Assembly: GCF_009789675.1 (NCBI RefSeq)
Contig: NZ_CP046914.1
Span: 372,001 to 436,000, forward strand
DNA from: Paraburkholderia acidisoli
GTDB lineage: Bacteria > Pseudomonadota > Gammaproteobacteria > Burkholderiales > Burkholderiaceae
Length of the DNA stretch: 64,000 bases
Direction: 5' to 3'
This document shows, piece by piece, positions 1-9,134 of this stretch; within the stretch, counting starts at the first letter, position 1; each line of letters begins with the position of its first letter. The notes below the pieces were generated by a model. The model did no database searches. It had not been told where the DNA came from and saw nothing but the letters and a program-made list of their open reading frames with translations. The translations under genes and the position numbers were made by a program.

Positions 1-976
1 CCAGTTCCTTCTGGCCGTTGCCCGATACGCCCGCCAGCCCGAGAATTTCCCCGCTGCGCACCGCCAGCGACGCCTCGCGCACCGCCGCATGGCCGCGATC
101 GTCCACCACCGTGAGCTTCGCGAGTTCGAGCGCGACCGGCGCGTTGGCGGCGAGCGGCTTGCGGGCGGCGCGTTGCGCGTCGATGCCGGCCGTGGCGCGC
201 GCGTCGGCGCTGCTGTCGCCGCCCATCATCCACGTCGCCAACCGGTCGCGGTCGGTGTCGCGCACGGCGCAACTGCCCACCAGACGCCCTTTGCGCAGCA
301 CCGTGACGTCGTCGGCATACGCCATCACTTCGCGGAACTTGTGCGTGATCATCAGCACGGTCAGTTCGCCGCGCGTGGCCAGATCGCGCATCAGGCCGAG
401 CACTTCGTCGGCCTCCTGCGGCGTCAGCACCGAAGTGGGTTCGTCGAGGATCAGCAGCCGCTGACGCAGATACAGCTGCTTGAGAATTTCGAGCTTCTGC
501 TTTTCACCGGCCGCGAGACCCGAAACCGGCGCGTCGAGCGGCAGGCGGAACGGCATGCCGCGCATGAACGCGTCGAGCGCATTTCGTTCGGCATCCCAAT
601 CGACTTTCCACGGCAGGCTGCCACGCGCGAGCAGCAGGTTCTCCTCCACCGACAAACCCGCCGCCAGCGTGAAGTGCTGATAAACCATGCCGATGCCGAG
701 CGCCTGCGCGTCGCGCGGCGAGGCGATGCGCACCTCGCGCCCGTCGGCGACGAGCTGGCCGCCGTCGAGCAGGCCGTAGCCCACGAGACCTTTCACGAGC
801 GTGCTCTTGCCCGCGCCGTTTTCGCCGAGCAGCGCGTGCACGGTGCCCGGGCGCACCTTGAGCGTGACGTCCTCGAGCGCGCGAAACGCGCCGAAGCGCT
901 TGCTCGCGCCGAGCACCTCGATGCCGAGCGCGCCGCCGCGGGACGGCAGGGGTTTCATGCTGGCGAGCGTGGACAT
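1..976 (-). CDS. ABC transporter ATP-binding protein, nucleoside/BMP-type importer (3' end cut by window)
   Basis: ATPase that powers the importer encoded by the next genes upstream in the same transcript. Translating the minus strand gives a Walker A motif GENGAGKST about 45 residues in, a signature-like GLAAGEKQKLEIL and a Walker B LLILDEPTS, then the start of a second nucleotide-binding half (LGLAGVSGNGQKEL) where the window ends. Two ABC halves in one chain of about 510 residues is the usual form for sugar and nucleoside importers; about 325 residues are visible. The ATG lies 2 bp after the stop of the upstream hydrolase, so the two are probably translationally coupled. Substrate is inferred from neighbours only. 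Confidence 0.9.
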   Translation of the reverse strand, partial: MSTLASMKPLPSRGGALGIEVLGASKRFGAFRALEDVTLKVRPGTVHALLGENGAGKSTLVKGLVGYGLLDGGQLVADGREVRIASPRDAQALGIGMVYQHFTLAAGLSVEENLLLARGSLPWKVDWDAERNALDAFMRGMPFRLPLDAPVSGLAAGEKQKLEILKQLYLRQRLLILDEPTSVLTPQEADEVLGLMRDLATRGELTVLMITHKFREVMAYADDVTVLRKGRLVGSCAVRDTDRDRLATWMMGGDSSADARATAGIDAQRAARKPLAANAPVALELAKLTVVDDRGHAAVREASLAVRSGEILGLAGVSGNGQKEL

Positions 977-978
977 GA

Positions 979-1671
979 TCAGCGTCCGAGCGTCGCGAGC
1001 AGCGCGTGCGAATCCGACACCGTGCCGAACACGCCGCCTTGCATCAGCACCATGTTCAGCGCCGCGTCGTGATTGCCCTTGTCGGTCGCGCCGCAGCAGT
1101 CGGCGAGTATCGTGCATTCGAAGCCGCGGTCGTTCGCCTCGCGCATCGTCGTGTGCACACAGACGTCCGTGGTGATGCCCGTGAGCACCAGATTGACGAT
1201 GCCGCGCGTGCGCAGCACGAGTTCGAGATCGGTCGCGCAGAACGAGCCCTTGCCCGGTTTGTCGATGACGATCTCGCCCGCCAGCGGCGCGAGGTCGTCG
1301 ATGATTTCCCAGCCCGGTTCGCCGCGCACGAGAATCTTGCCGCACGGGCCGTCGTCGCCGATACCGATACCGTCCGTGCCCGCGCGGCGGCTGCGCCAGC
1401 GCTTGTTCGCGGGCAGATCGGAGAGATCGGGCCGATGCCCCTCGCGCGTGTGAATGATCGTGAAGCCTTGCGCGCGCATCGTGGCGAGCACGCGCTGGAT
1501 CGGCTCGATCGGCGCGCGCGTGAGCGAAAGGTCGTAGCCCATCTTGTCGACATAGCCGCCGATGCCGCAGAAGTCGGTCTGCATGTCGATGATGACGAGC
1601 GCGGTGTTGTCGGCGCGCAGCGCGCCGTCGTAGGGCCACGGATAAGGGCGGGCGTCGATAAAACGGGTCAT
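979..1671 (-). CDS. Isochorismatase-family cysteine hydrolase, probable biuret amidohydrolase
   Basis: A 230-residue cysteine hydrolase of the isochorismatase fold. The probable triad is Asp29 (in VIIDMQTDF), Lys138 (in VIDKPGKGSF) and Cys171 (in GITTDVCVHTT); the Lys-Cys spacing of 33 matches what I recall for Rhizobium biuret hydrolase BiuH. BiuH converts biuret to allophanate and ammonia, which fits the allophanate hydrolase encoded first in the same gene string. RutB-type ureidoacrylate hydrolases and other N-carbamoyl amidases share the fold and cannot be excluded. It sits between a permease gene and the ATPase gene, so uptake and hydrolysis are probably co-expressed. Confidence 0.75.
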   Translation of the reverse strand: MTRFIDARPYPWPYDGALRADNTALVIIDMQTDFCGIGGYVDKMGYDLSLTRAPIEPIQRVLATMRAQGFTIIHTREGHRPDLSDLPANKRWRSRRAGTDGIGIGDDGPCGKILVRGEPGWEIIDDLAPLAGEIVIDKPGKGSFCATDLELVLRTRGIVNLVLTGITTDVCVHTTMREANDRGFECTILADCCGATDKGNHDAALNMVLMQGGVFGTVSDSHALLATLGR

Positions 1672-1722
1672 GTCGGTCTCCAGTGAGACGGATGGATGCG
1701 AAGGCGCGGGTAAGGGAAGCGG

Positions 1723-2649
1723 TCAGCGCGTGAGGCTCAATTCGCCGGGCGCGCCCGCGAGCGTGCGGTCCGGCCGGCAATTGACGATCATGATCGCGAG
1801 CGTCAGCACGTAGGGCGCGGCGTTGAAGAGGTAATAGCCGCTCGTCACGCCGATCGCCTGCAACGCCGGACCGAGCGCGCCCGCCGCGCCGAACAGCAGC
1901 GCCGCCCACAAGCAGCGCAGCGGCTGCCAGCGCGCGAAGATCACGAGCGCGACCGCCATCAGCCCCTGGCCGCTCGACAGCCCTTCGTTCCAGCTGCCCG
2001 GATACACGAGCGACAGATACGCGCCGCCCACGCCCGCGAAGAAGCCGCCCACGGCAGTGGCGATAATGCGCACGCGCGTGACGGCGTAGCCCATCGCCCG
2101 CGCGCTCTCCGCGTTTTCGCCCACGAGGCGCAGCGTCATGCCCCAGCGCGTCGAGCGCAGTCCCCATTGCAGGACGAACGCGAGCGCCACGCCGATCAGA
2201 AACAGCGGGTTCACGTGCAGCGCGTTGTGCAGTTGCGGCGACGCGCTCCACGCGCCGAAGTCGAACGAGCGCAGCATGGGCGCCTGCGGCTCGATGAACG
2301 GCTTGCCCAGATAGAACGCGAGGCCGGTGCCGAACAGCATCAGCGCGATGCCGAACGCGATGTCCGAGACGCGCGGCAGCGAGCAGATCAGCCCGTGCAG
2401 ACCGCCGAGCAGCAGGCCCGCGCCGCCGGCGATCAGCACGCCCGCCCACGGCGAGCCGGTCAGGTACGCGCCCGCGTAGCCGCTCATCGCGCCCGTCACC
2501 AGAATGCCTTCGAGGCCGAGATTCACGCGGCCGCCCTTCTCGGTCAGACATTCGCCGAGACTCACGAACAGATACGGCGTGCTCACGCGGATGGCGCCCG
2601 CGATCAGCGAGAGCATCAGCACGGCGAACGGCGAGTGCAGATCAAGCAT
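1723..2649 (-). CDS. ABC transporter permease, BMP/nucleoside type (subunit 2)
   Basis: Inner-membrane permease of about 308 residues with many hydrophobic segments and the subfamily-typical stretch SLGECLTEKGGRVNLGLEG near the N-terminus. It pairs with the larger permease encoded just upstream to form the heterodimeric channel of a BMP-type importer. The internal ATG was chosen over one 21 bp upstream because GGAG lies 8 nt before it and the resulting 8-bp overlap with the upstream stop is usual for this pair. The C-terminus ends in a short polar tail. Substrate is inferred to be a small ureide such as biuret from the flanking hydrolases. Confidence 0.88.
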   Translation of the reverse strand: MLDLHSPFAVLMLSLIAGAIRVSTPYLFVSLGECLTEKGGRVNLGLEGILVTGAMSGYAGAYLTGSPWAGVLIAGGAGLLLGGLHGLICSLPRVSDIAFGIALMLFGTGLAFYLGKPFIEPQAPMLRSFDFGAWSASPQLHNALHVNPLFLIGVALAFVLQWGLRSTRWGMTLRLVGENAESARAMGYAVTRVRIIATAVGGFFAGVGGAYLSLVYPGSWNEGLSSGQGLMAVALVIFARWQPLRCLWAALLFGAAGALGPALQAIGVTSGYYLFNAAPYVLTLAIMIVNCRPDRTLAGAPGELSLTR

Positions 2650-3775
2650 GAGTTTGCTCCAGCGCAGCATTGACTTCGGCTTGCGCGGCGGCTTGCAGCT
2701 TCACGCGCCACGCGGCGAGGCGTCCGCCCAGCGCTTCCCACGCGAGCAGATTCGCGAACAGGAGACCTTGCAGCACGAGCGTGGTCGCGTCGGGCAGATC
2801 GAGACGGCGTTGCAGCAGGCTGCCGCTCGCCTCGATCCCGCCGATCATCAGCGCGCACACGACGATCGCGAGCGGATTCTGGCGCGCCGCGAACGCGACC
2901 AGAATGCCCGCGTAGCCGTAACCCGCGAGCAGCGAGGCGTTCGCGCTGCCCTGCACCGCCGCCACCTCGAACATGCCCGCGAGGCCCGCGGCCGCGCCGC
3001 CCAGCACGCACGCGGTCAGCGCCAGCGCATTCACCGGCAAACCGACGAGCCGCGCGGCGCGCGCGTTGCCGCCGGTCACGCGCATCGCGAAGCCGCGGGT
3101 GCTGTGACGCACGAACACCCACGCCGCCACGCACGCGAGCGCGCCCCAGAACAGGCCCCAGTGCACTTCGAGCCCCGGCAGCGAGCCGATCGAAAACGCG
3201 TCGGGCAACGCGGGCGTGGACGGCTTGTTCAGGCTCGCGGGATCGCGCAACGGCCCTTCCACGAGAAACTTGAACACGGCGATGGCGATATACGACATCA
3301 GCAGCGAACTGATCGTCTCGTTCACGCCGCGCCACTGCCGCAACGCGCCCACCGCGCCGATCCACGCGCCGCCCACGAGCATGCCGGCCACCGCCATGAG
3401 CGGCGTGGCGACGAACCACGGCGTGGCGGCCGGCAGCAGTTGCGGCAAGACGGCCGCGGCGAGACCGCCGAGCGCGAGCGCGCCCTCGCCGCCGATCACG
3501 ATCAGCCCGACCTGCGCGGGCAGCGCCACGCACAACGCGGTGAGCATCAGCGGCGCGGCGCGCAGCAAGGTGCTCTGCCAGGCGAACGACGAGCCGAACG
3601 CGCCCTGTGCGATCAGCACGATCGCGTCGCCGGCCGGTTGCCGCTGGATCAGCAGGAACAGCGAAAACAGCAGCAACGTGCCGACGATCGCCGCGAGCGT
3701 CGGCACGGCGGGCAGCGCGCCGGTCAGCAGGCGGGCGGCGGCGGCCGACGTCGGCGAGGAAGCGCGAGCGCGCAT
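2642..3775 (-). CDS. ABC transporter permease, BMP/nucleoside type (subunit 1)
   Basis: The longer permease partner, 377 residues. A positively charged N-terminus (MRARASSPTSAAAARL) is followed by a hydrophobic segment and then about eight or nine further membrane segments. The piece GLIVIGGEGALALGGL matches the conserved region of BMP-importer permeases. Its ATG lies 59 bp downstream of the binding-protein stop. Its 3' end overlaps the second permease by 8 bp, implying coupled translation. A much longer open frame extends upstream on this strand but runs antisense-like through the binding-protein gene in another frame and is not credible. Confidence 0.88.
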   Translation of the reverse strand: MRARASSPTSAAAARLLTGALPAVPTLAAIVGTLLLFSLFLLIQRQPAGDAIVLIAQGAFGSSFAWQSTLLRAAPLMLTALCVALPAQVGLIVIGGEGALALGGLAAAVLPQLLPAATPWFVATPLMAVAGMLVGGAWIGAVGALRQWRGVNETISSLLMSYIAIAVFKFLVEGPLRDPASLNKPSTPALPDAFSIGSLPGLEVHWGLFWGALACVAAWVFVRHSTRGFAMRVTGGNARAARLVGLPVNALALTACVLGGAAAGLAGMFEVAAVQGSANASLLAGYGYAGILVAFAARQNPLAIVVCALMIGGIEASGSLLQRRLDLPDATTLVLQGLLFANLLAWEALGGRLAAWRVKLQAAAQAEVNAALEQTHA

Positions 3776-3834
3776 GATGTCTCCTTGCGAGGGGGCGCGA
3801 ATCACGGCGTGGTCGCGCGAACCACGGGCGGCGG

Positions 3835-4932
3835 TCAGATCTGGCCGACGACGCCCGCGACGAGGTAGTTCATGCTTTCGAGCGTGATGTCGGTCTGCGC
3901 GTAGCTCGTGCCCGCCGCGATCGCCGTGCCGCCCTTGTTGTCCTTCAACGGTCCCTTGAAGATCACGAACTGGCCGGCCATCATCTGCGCCTTGATCGCG
4001 TCGGCGTGCTTCTTCGCGTCGGGCGTGACCTTCGCGCCATACGGCGACATCTTCACGAAGCCTTCCTTGAGGCCGCCGCGCAGAATGTTCGGCTGCGGCT
4101 TGCCCGCCTGCGCGTCGGCCACGAGCGTCTTGTACGGCGTCGCCCAGTCCCATTCGGCGCCGGTGAGATAACCTTTGGGCGCCAGCGCGGCCTGGCTCGC
4201 GTGATAACCGCAGCTCATCGCGCCGCGCTTCTCCGCCGTTTCGATCACGACCTTCGGGCCGTCCACGTGGCAGGTCAGCACGTCGCAGCCCTGATCGACG
4301 AGACCGTTGGTCGCCTCGGCTTCCTTGACCGGCATCGACCAGTCGCCCGTGAAAATCACGTGCGTGGTGATCGACGGATCGACCGACTGCGCGCCCAGCG
4401 TGAACGCGTTGATGTTGCGCAGCACCTGCGGGATGGGCTTGGCGGCCACGAAGCCGAGCTTCTTGCTCTTGCTCATGTGGCCCGCGACCACGCCGTTCAG
4501 GTACTGGCATTCGTCGATATAGCCGAAGTAGCTCGCGATGTTGGGCGGATTGCCCTGCTTCCAGAGGCCGCCGCAATGCGCGAAACGGATCTTCGGATAC
4601 TTCGCCGCCATCTTCAGCACGTGCGGATCGAAGTAACCGAACGAGGTCGCGAAGATCAGCGTCGCGCCGTCCTGCTCGATCATCGCTTCCATCGACTTTT
4701 GCACCGCGACCGTTTCCGGCACGTTCTCTTCCTCGACCACCTTCACGTTGGGCAGTGTCTTGATGACCGCCGCGGCCTGCGCCTGCGCCTGGTTGTAGCC
4801 GTAATCGCCCTTCGAGCCGACGTAGATCACGCCAACGGTCAGCTTGTCGGCGGCGAATACGCTTTCGAGCGGCAGCAGGCTGCCGAGCGCGAGCGCGCCG
4901 GCCTGTTTGATGAAGTCGCGGCGTTGCGTCAT
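3835..4932 (-). CDS. BMP-family (PnrA/Med-like) ABC substrate-binding protein
   Basis: Periplasmic binding protein of 365 residues. The N-terminus MTQRRDFIKQAGALALG carries a twin-arginine motif followed by a hydrophobic stretch and a probable cleavage site near SVFAADK, so Tat export is likely. The mature start KLTVGVIYVGSKGDYGYNQA is typical of the BMP family, whose known members bind nucleosides or related ligands. It lies between allophanate hydrolase and the permeases in one direction. I infer a ureide ligand such as biuret or allophanate, but the family does not prove this. Confidence 0.88.
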   Translation of the reverse strand: MTQRRDFIKQAGALALGSLLPLESVFAADKLTVGVIYVGSKGDYGYNQAQAQAAAVIKTLPNVKVVEEENVPETVAVQKSMEAMIEQDGATLIFATSFGYFDPHVLKMAAKYPKIRFAHCGGLWKQGNPPNIASYFGYIDECQYLNGVVAGHMSKSKKLGFVAAKPIPQVLRNINAFTLGAQSVDPSITTHVIFTGDWSMPVKEAEATNGLVDQGCDVLTCHVDGPKVVIETAEKRGAMSCGYHASQAALAPKGYLTGAEWDWATPYKTLVADAQAGKPQPNILRGGLKEGFVKMSPYGAKVTPDAKKHADAIKAQMMAGQFVIFKGPLKDNKGGTAIAAGTSYAQTDITLESMNYLVAGVVGQI

Positions 4933-5014
4933 GGTGTGGATTCCTTGAGGGTGTCGTTCACTGCGTTCGGGTTTCACTGCGTTTCGGGATTGCGAGAAGT
5001 GCGGATCGAGCGCG

Positions 5015-6919
5015 TCAGGCGAGCGGTGGCGGCTCCGGTTGCGTCTCGCGGGACGCAACCGGGGGCACAACCGGCGCCGCGACGCGGTGCGCCACGTGGT
5101 GCGCCAGGTAAGCACGCCAGCCGCCATACGCGGTGATGTCGACGGCGCCCGCGCCCGCCGCCACGGCGGACGGCTCGCAGACGAAGCCCTTCACCGTGCG
5201 CCCGTCAAACGTGTCGAGCGAGCCGATCGCGAGCGGCGCGGGCACGGCGGCCACGAACGCGCCGAAGGTGCGCAGCGGCACTTCCCAGAGTTCGATGTCG
5301 ATGGCCTCGCCTGCCTCGCCCTCCCTGCCCGCCACGCGCACGAGGCCGGGCTTCGGCGGCGCGGTGCCCGCGAGCGCATAGAGGCGGTAATGCGGCGCCG
5401 TGGTCGTCGCTTCGAGAAAGCGCGCGCCCGCCTGCAGCAGTTGCCAGTTCAGCGGCTCGCCGCGCAGATGCGCCCCGACCACGGCGAGCGTGACGGCGGG
5501 TTCCTGCAACGGCAACGGCTGCGCGGCGATGGTTTCGGCGGCACGAGAGTTTGCGCTGGCGTCGAAGCACGCCTGAATGCGCGCGCCGAGCACGGCGAGC
5601 TGCTGGTCGGCGCCCGCGCGCGCGATCAGCGTGACGCCCGCGGGCAAGCCGTCGGCGCGCGGCACGCCCGGCACGGCGAGCGCGCACCAGTCGAGCAGAT
5701 TGACGAAGTTGGTGTACACGCCCAGGCGGCTGTTCGCTTCCACCGGATTCGCCTGCACCTCCGCGAGCGTCGGATGCGTGGGCGTGGTCGGCACGATCAG
5801 CACGTCGGCGTGCTCGAACAGCGCCTCGGCCTCGCGCTTCAGGCGCGCGAGCGCGTACTGGCCGTCGAAGGCCGCGGCGGCGTCGAAGCGCGCCGCCTGG
5901 CCGATCACCTTCGCCACGGTCGGGTCGAGATCGGCGCGATGCGTCTCGAAGAAGTCGCCGAGCGCGGCGCGCCGCTCCGCCACCCACGGGCCGTCGTAGA
6001 GCAGCGCCGCGACCTGCTGCAACGGCGCGAACGCAAAGGTCGAAGGCGTGAGCCCGAGTTGCGCCGCGATGGCGTCGAGCGTGGCGGCGAAGGCATCGGC
6101 CGCGTGGCCGTCGCCGAAAAACGTGAGCGTGTCGGGCACGGCGAGGCGCAACGGCGCGTGCTGCAAGCCGCGCGAGACGAGCGGCTTCGCGTAGCCGTCC
6201 TGCGCGTCGAACGCGGCGAGGCGTTCGAGCACGGTCCACGCGTCGGCCACGTCGTGCGCGAACACGGAGAGCGTGTCGAGCGTGCGGCACGCGGGCACCA
6301 CGCCGCGCTTGCTCACGAGACCGAGCGACGGCTTGAGGCCCACGAGCCCGTTGAAGCCCGCCGGCACGCGGCCCGAACCCGCCGTGTCGGTGCCCAGCGA
6401 AAACGCCACGATGCCCGCCGCGACCGCGATCGCCGAGCCCGAGCTGGAACCGCCGGACACGTACTCGTCGCGCTCGATCTGGCGCACCGCGCCGTACGGC
6501 GAGCGCGCGCCGACGAGGCCGGTCGCGAACTGGTCGAGATTGGTCTTGCCGACGAGAATCGCGCCCGCCTCCAGCAAACGCGCCACCGCGAAGGCGGTTT
6601 CGTCGGGCGTATAGGCGAACGCGGGGCACGCGGCCGTGGTCGGCAGGCCCGCGACATCGACATTGTCTTTGACCGCGAACGGCACGCCGAACAACGGCAG
6701 CCGCGCGAGCAGCGCCGGACCTTCCTCGGCGAGCTGCGCTTCGAGTTGCGCGGCGCGCGTGACGAGCGCGGCGTCGGGCACGCGCAGGATCCACGCTTCG
6801 GGACGATGCGTGACCGCCAGACGTTGCAGCACGGTCGCAACGACGTCGCGCGGCGTGGTTTCGCCCCGGCGATAGGCGTCGAGCAGCGCGCGGACCTTCA
6901 ACAATTCGGTGCGTGGCAT
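5015..6919 (-). CDS. atzF: Allophanate hydrolase
   Basis: Cytosolic enzyme of 634 residues that cleaves allophanate to ammonia and carbon dioxide. The N-terminal two thirds is an amidase-signature domain with a Ser-cisSer-Lys triad: Lys84 (FAVKDNVD), Ser158 in YVSGGSSSGSA, and Ser182 in GTDTAGSGRVP. The C-terminal domain of about 150 residues (from roughly LPLQEPAVTLAVVGAHLRG on) is the AtzF-type extension. The start MPRTELLKVRALLDAYRRG was preferred over an ATG 42 bp upstream because it matches the family N-terminus, although neither has a strong ribosome site. It is the first gene of the transporter operon. A urea-amidolyase role is unlikely because no biotin carboxylase is present nearby. 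Confidence 0.9.
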   Translation of the reverse strand: MPRTELLKVRALLDAYRRGETTPRDVVATVLQRLAVTHRPEAWILRVPDAALVTRAAQLEAQLAEEGPALLARLPLFGVPFAVKDNVDVAGLPTTAACPAFAYTPDETAFAVARLLEAGAILVGKTNLDQFATGLVGARSPYGAVRQIERDEYVSGGSSSGSAIAVAAGIVAFSLGTDTAGSGRVPAGFNGLVGLKPSLGLVSKRGVVPACRTLDTLSVFAHDVADAWTVLERLAAFDAQDGYAKPLVSRGLQHAPLRLAVPDTLTFFGDGHAADAFAATLDAIAAQLGLTPSTFAFAPLQQVAALLYDGPWVAERRAALGDFFETHRADLDPTVAKVIGQAARFDAAAAFDGQYALARLKREAEALFEHADVLIVPTTPTHPTLAEVQANPVEANSRLGVYTNFVNLLDWCALAVPGVPRADGLPAGVTLIARAGADQQLAVLGARIQACFDASANSRAAETIAAQPLPLQEPAVTLAVVGAHLRGEPLNWQLLQAGARFLEATTTAPHYRLYALAGTAPPKPGLVRVAGREGEAGEAIDIELWEVPLRTFGAFVAAVPAPLAIGSLDTFDGRTVKGFVCEPSAVAAGAGAVDITAYGGWRAYLAHHVAHRVAAPVVPPVASRETQPEPPPLA

Positions 6920-7145
6920 GAGTTCAATCTTGAATACAAGATGGAACCCGCTATGCAGCATCCATGCCAGACGCGCTCGAACCCGCGTCGAATGCCCGTC
7001 GCGGCGGGCTTCGCCGCCGATCGGGCAGCGGCTTTCGCCGTGAATCGCGACGCGGGCCGCGCGCCATCGTGGGCCGTTTCACGTTGCCGGACGGTGCAGC
7101 GATTCACGTTGCCAGTGCACGCCCGCCCGCGCGGCCCGGCTCAGC

Positions 7146-8720
7146 TCAGCTCAGCGGCCGGAACACGCCGCGTTCGTCCTCGTCGAGTTGCGCCAGCAGG
7201 TCGACTTCCCACTGCAGGTACTGGCGCGCCGCCGCCTTGTTGCCGGCATGGCGATCGTGCGTGAAGAACAGGAAGTCGATACGCGCCTCGGGCGTCAGCG
7301 TCGCGCCGGAAGCCTCGCGGCCACCCCACGCGCGCCACGCCGCGAAGCCGCCTTCGAGCACGCTGAACGCCATGTCGCCCGGCGCGGGCAGATCGGCGAC
7401 GGCCCATGCCGCGAGGCGCGCGTCGTCGGCGACGAAGGTCACGCGTTGCACGCCCCGTTGCGCGGCTTGCGCGAGCAACGCCGCCAGCCGCGGCCGCACC
7501 GACCACACGCTGCCCGGCACGTGCGCCTCGAGCCACGCCGCGCTCGCGCGCAGATCGACCACGAGCGCCTGGCCGTGCGCGAGACGTTCGGCCAGCGTGG
7601 GCGCGTCGATGAACGCGAGCGGCGGCGGCTCGGCCACCGGCGCATCGTGCAGCGCGAGACCGCTCCGCAAGCCGCCTTCGAGCACGAACGCCTCGTGACC
7701 CAGTTGCCGCAGCCAGCTCGCGGTGACCGGCGCGCGAATGCCGTCGTCGTCGAACAGCACCACGCGCGCGCCCCGCACGCCGAGGTATTGATCCGTCGCC
7801 TGCTGCAACTGGCCGCCGGGCGCGTGCTGCGCGCCGGGCAAGCTGCCCGCCGCGAATTCTTCGGGCGTGCGCACGTCGCAGAGCGAGACGGTGCGCTCGC
7901 CCGCCGCGGCCCAGGCGCGCACGACATCGGCGCTCACCCATGCCACGCCCGCGCGCGTGGCCAACGCGCGGGCCGCTTCCACGCGCGACGCGCTCGCGCG
8001 CACTTCGGCCGGATAGCGGCGCGTGGTGCCGTGCTCCAGCGCGAAGTCGGCGAGATACCAGCCTTGCGTGCCGTTTTCGAGCGCGTAGACGGGATTCGCG
8101 ATGCCCAGATGCCGCAGCGTCTGCGCGCCGACGATGCTGCGCGTGCGCCCCGCGCAGTTGATGACGATGGGCGTTCGCGGGTCCGGCACGATGGCGTCGA
8201 TGCGATACGCCAGTTCGCCGTTCGGGCAACACGCCGCGCCCGGAATGTTCATCGTCCGGTATTCGCCGAACGGGCGGCCGTCGAGCACGACGGGCGCACG
8301 CTCCGCGCGCTGCCACGCCACCAGCGTCGCCGCCGTCACGTGCGGCGTGTGCGCGATCTGCTCGACGAGTTCGCCGAACGCCTTGGACGGCACGTTGACG
8401 CCTTTGAACAGCCGGAAGCCCGCGTCGCGCCAGCCGCGCGTGCCGCCTTCGAGCACGTGCACGGCCGTGTAGCCGAGCGCTTCGAGCCGTTGCGCGACCT
8501 GCGCCGCGAGCTGCTCGCCATCGTCATAAACGACGAGCCGCGCGCGCCGGTTCGGCGCGAGGCGCCCGATCTCGCGTTCGAGCACGCTGTACGGCAGCGG
8601 CACCGCGAAAAACAGATGGCCTTCGCCGTACTGGCCGTGTTCGCGCACGTCGAACAGGCCGATTTCCTCGCCGTCGCGCAACCAGCCCTTGAGCGTGTGA
8701 GCCGTGATAGCCGTGGGCAT
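7146..8720 (-). CDS. Four-domain rhodanese-like sulfurtransferase, one intact active site
   Basis: A 524-residue protein made of four tandem rhodanese domains (roughly residues 8-100, 128-228, 262-360 and 370-480). Only domain 2 keeps the catalytic cysteine, Cys189 in VINCAGRTRS. At the equivalent loop the others read VVYDDGE, VLFDDDG and VTFVADD. One domain therefore probably transfers sulfur while the rest bind partners or are structural. Multi-rhodanese proteins of this layout occur near thiol and amino-acid sulfur genes in proteobacteria, but none is present here. It points the same way as the allophanate gene with a gap of about 225 bp, so co-transcription is possible but not shown. Confidence 0.85.
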   Translation of the reverse strand: MPTAITAHTLKGWLRDGEEIGLFDVREHGQYGEGHLFFAVPLPYSVLEREIGRLAPNRRARLVVYDDGEQLAAQVAQRLEALGYTAVHVLEGGTRGWRDAGFRLFKGVNVPSKAFGELVEQIAHTPHVTAATLVAWQRAERAPVVLDGRPFGEYRTMNIPGAACCPNGELAYRIDAIVPDPRTPIVINCAGRTRSIVGAQTLRHLGIANPVYALENGTQGWYLADFALEHGTTRRYPAEVRASASRVEAARALATRAGVAWVSADVVRAWAAAGERTVSLCDVRTPEEFAAGSLPGAQHAPGGQLQQATDQYLGVRGARVVLFDDDGIRAPVTASWLRQLGHEAFVLEGGLRSGLALHDAPVAEPPPLAFIDAPTLAERLAHGQALVVDLRASAAWLEAHVPGSVWSVRPRLAALLAQAAQRGVQRVTFVADDARLAAWAVADLPAPGDMAFSVLEGGFAAWRAWGGREASGATLTPEARIDFLFFTHDRHAGNKAAARQYLQWEVDLLAQLDEDERGVFRPLS

Positions 8721-8723
8721 GCC

Positions 8724-8866
8724 TCAATATCCGTAGTCGATGGGCGGCGGTTGCCCGTTGATGGTGTAGTCGCCGATGGCGCGGTATGGGGACGCGGCCG
8801 GGTCGCGCGCGGTGCGGGAATCGGCTGCGTGCCGTGATAGTAGGCGCGCGGCGGCCCGGTCCGAAC
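8724..8866 (-). pseudogene. Possible remnant of a short coding sequence before the rhodanese gene
   Basis: Two coding-like stretches lie in different minus-strand frames. One reads GPPRAYYHGTQPIP. The other, nearer the rhodanese start, reads YRAIGDYTINGQPPPIDYGY and then TGA, 3 bp before the rhodanese ATG. Both have strongly G/C third positions, as real genes here do. The first is closed upstream by a stop and no single frame joins them. This looks like the frameshifted 3' end of a lost gene, but chance in GC-rich DNA is possible. The remaining bases of the gap up to the RpiR gene (to 9134) show no gene I can support. Confidence 0.25.
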
Positions 8867-9134
8867 CACGAATCCCGCATAACCTTATGCCTGGATGTGC
8901 GATGTGGCGCGCGGCTGGCGCGACGCCGTGTTTTGCCATCGGCATCAATGGCTCATTGTTGTCGGCTTGCTGATCGAGAGATCGGACTTTGCGCGCGAGC
9001 GCGGATCGAACGCCAGGTGAGCTCGCCCCCTCGCGCTTTCCGCCCGGCGCTCGCATTGATTCGTATCGCTAACTAAAACGACGAAACGCTCGCCGCCGCG
9101 CGAGCGCTCGTTATCGCTCGTTATCGAGGAAAAT

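Noticed and set aside
89..1072. Long plus-strand frame of 327 codons over the ATPase gene
   Set aside because: Arg/His/Ala-rich antisense shadow of the minus-strand ABC ATPase, which has intact Walker motifs. Similar shadows throughout the window were left out for the same reason.
3776..4576. Upstream extension of the first permease into the binding-protein gene
   Set aside because: Runs in another frame through the BMP gene with Arg/Gly-rich composition; the permease has a good ATG with membrane segments following.
6898..7107. 69-codon minus-strand frame upstream of allophanate hydrolase
   Set aside because: Cys/Arg-rich, overlaps the atzF start, no ribosome site.
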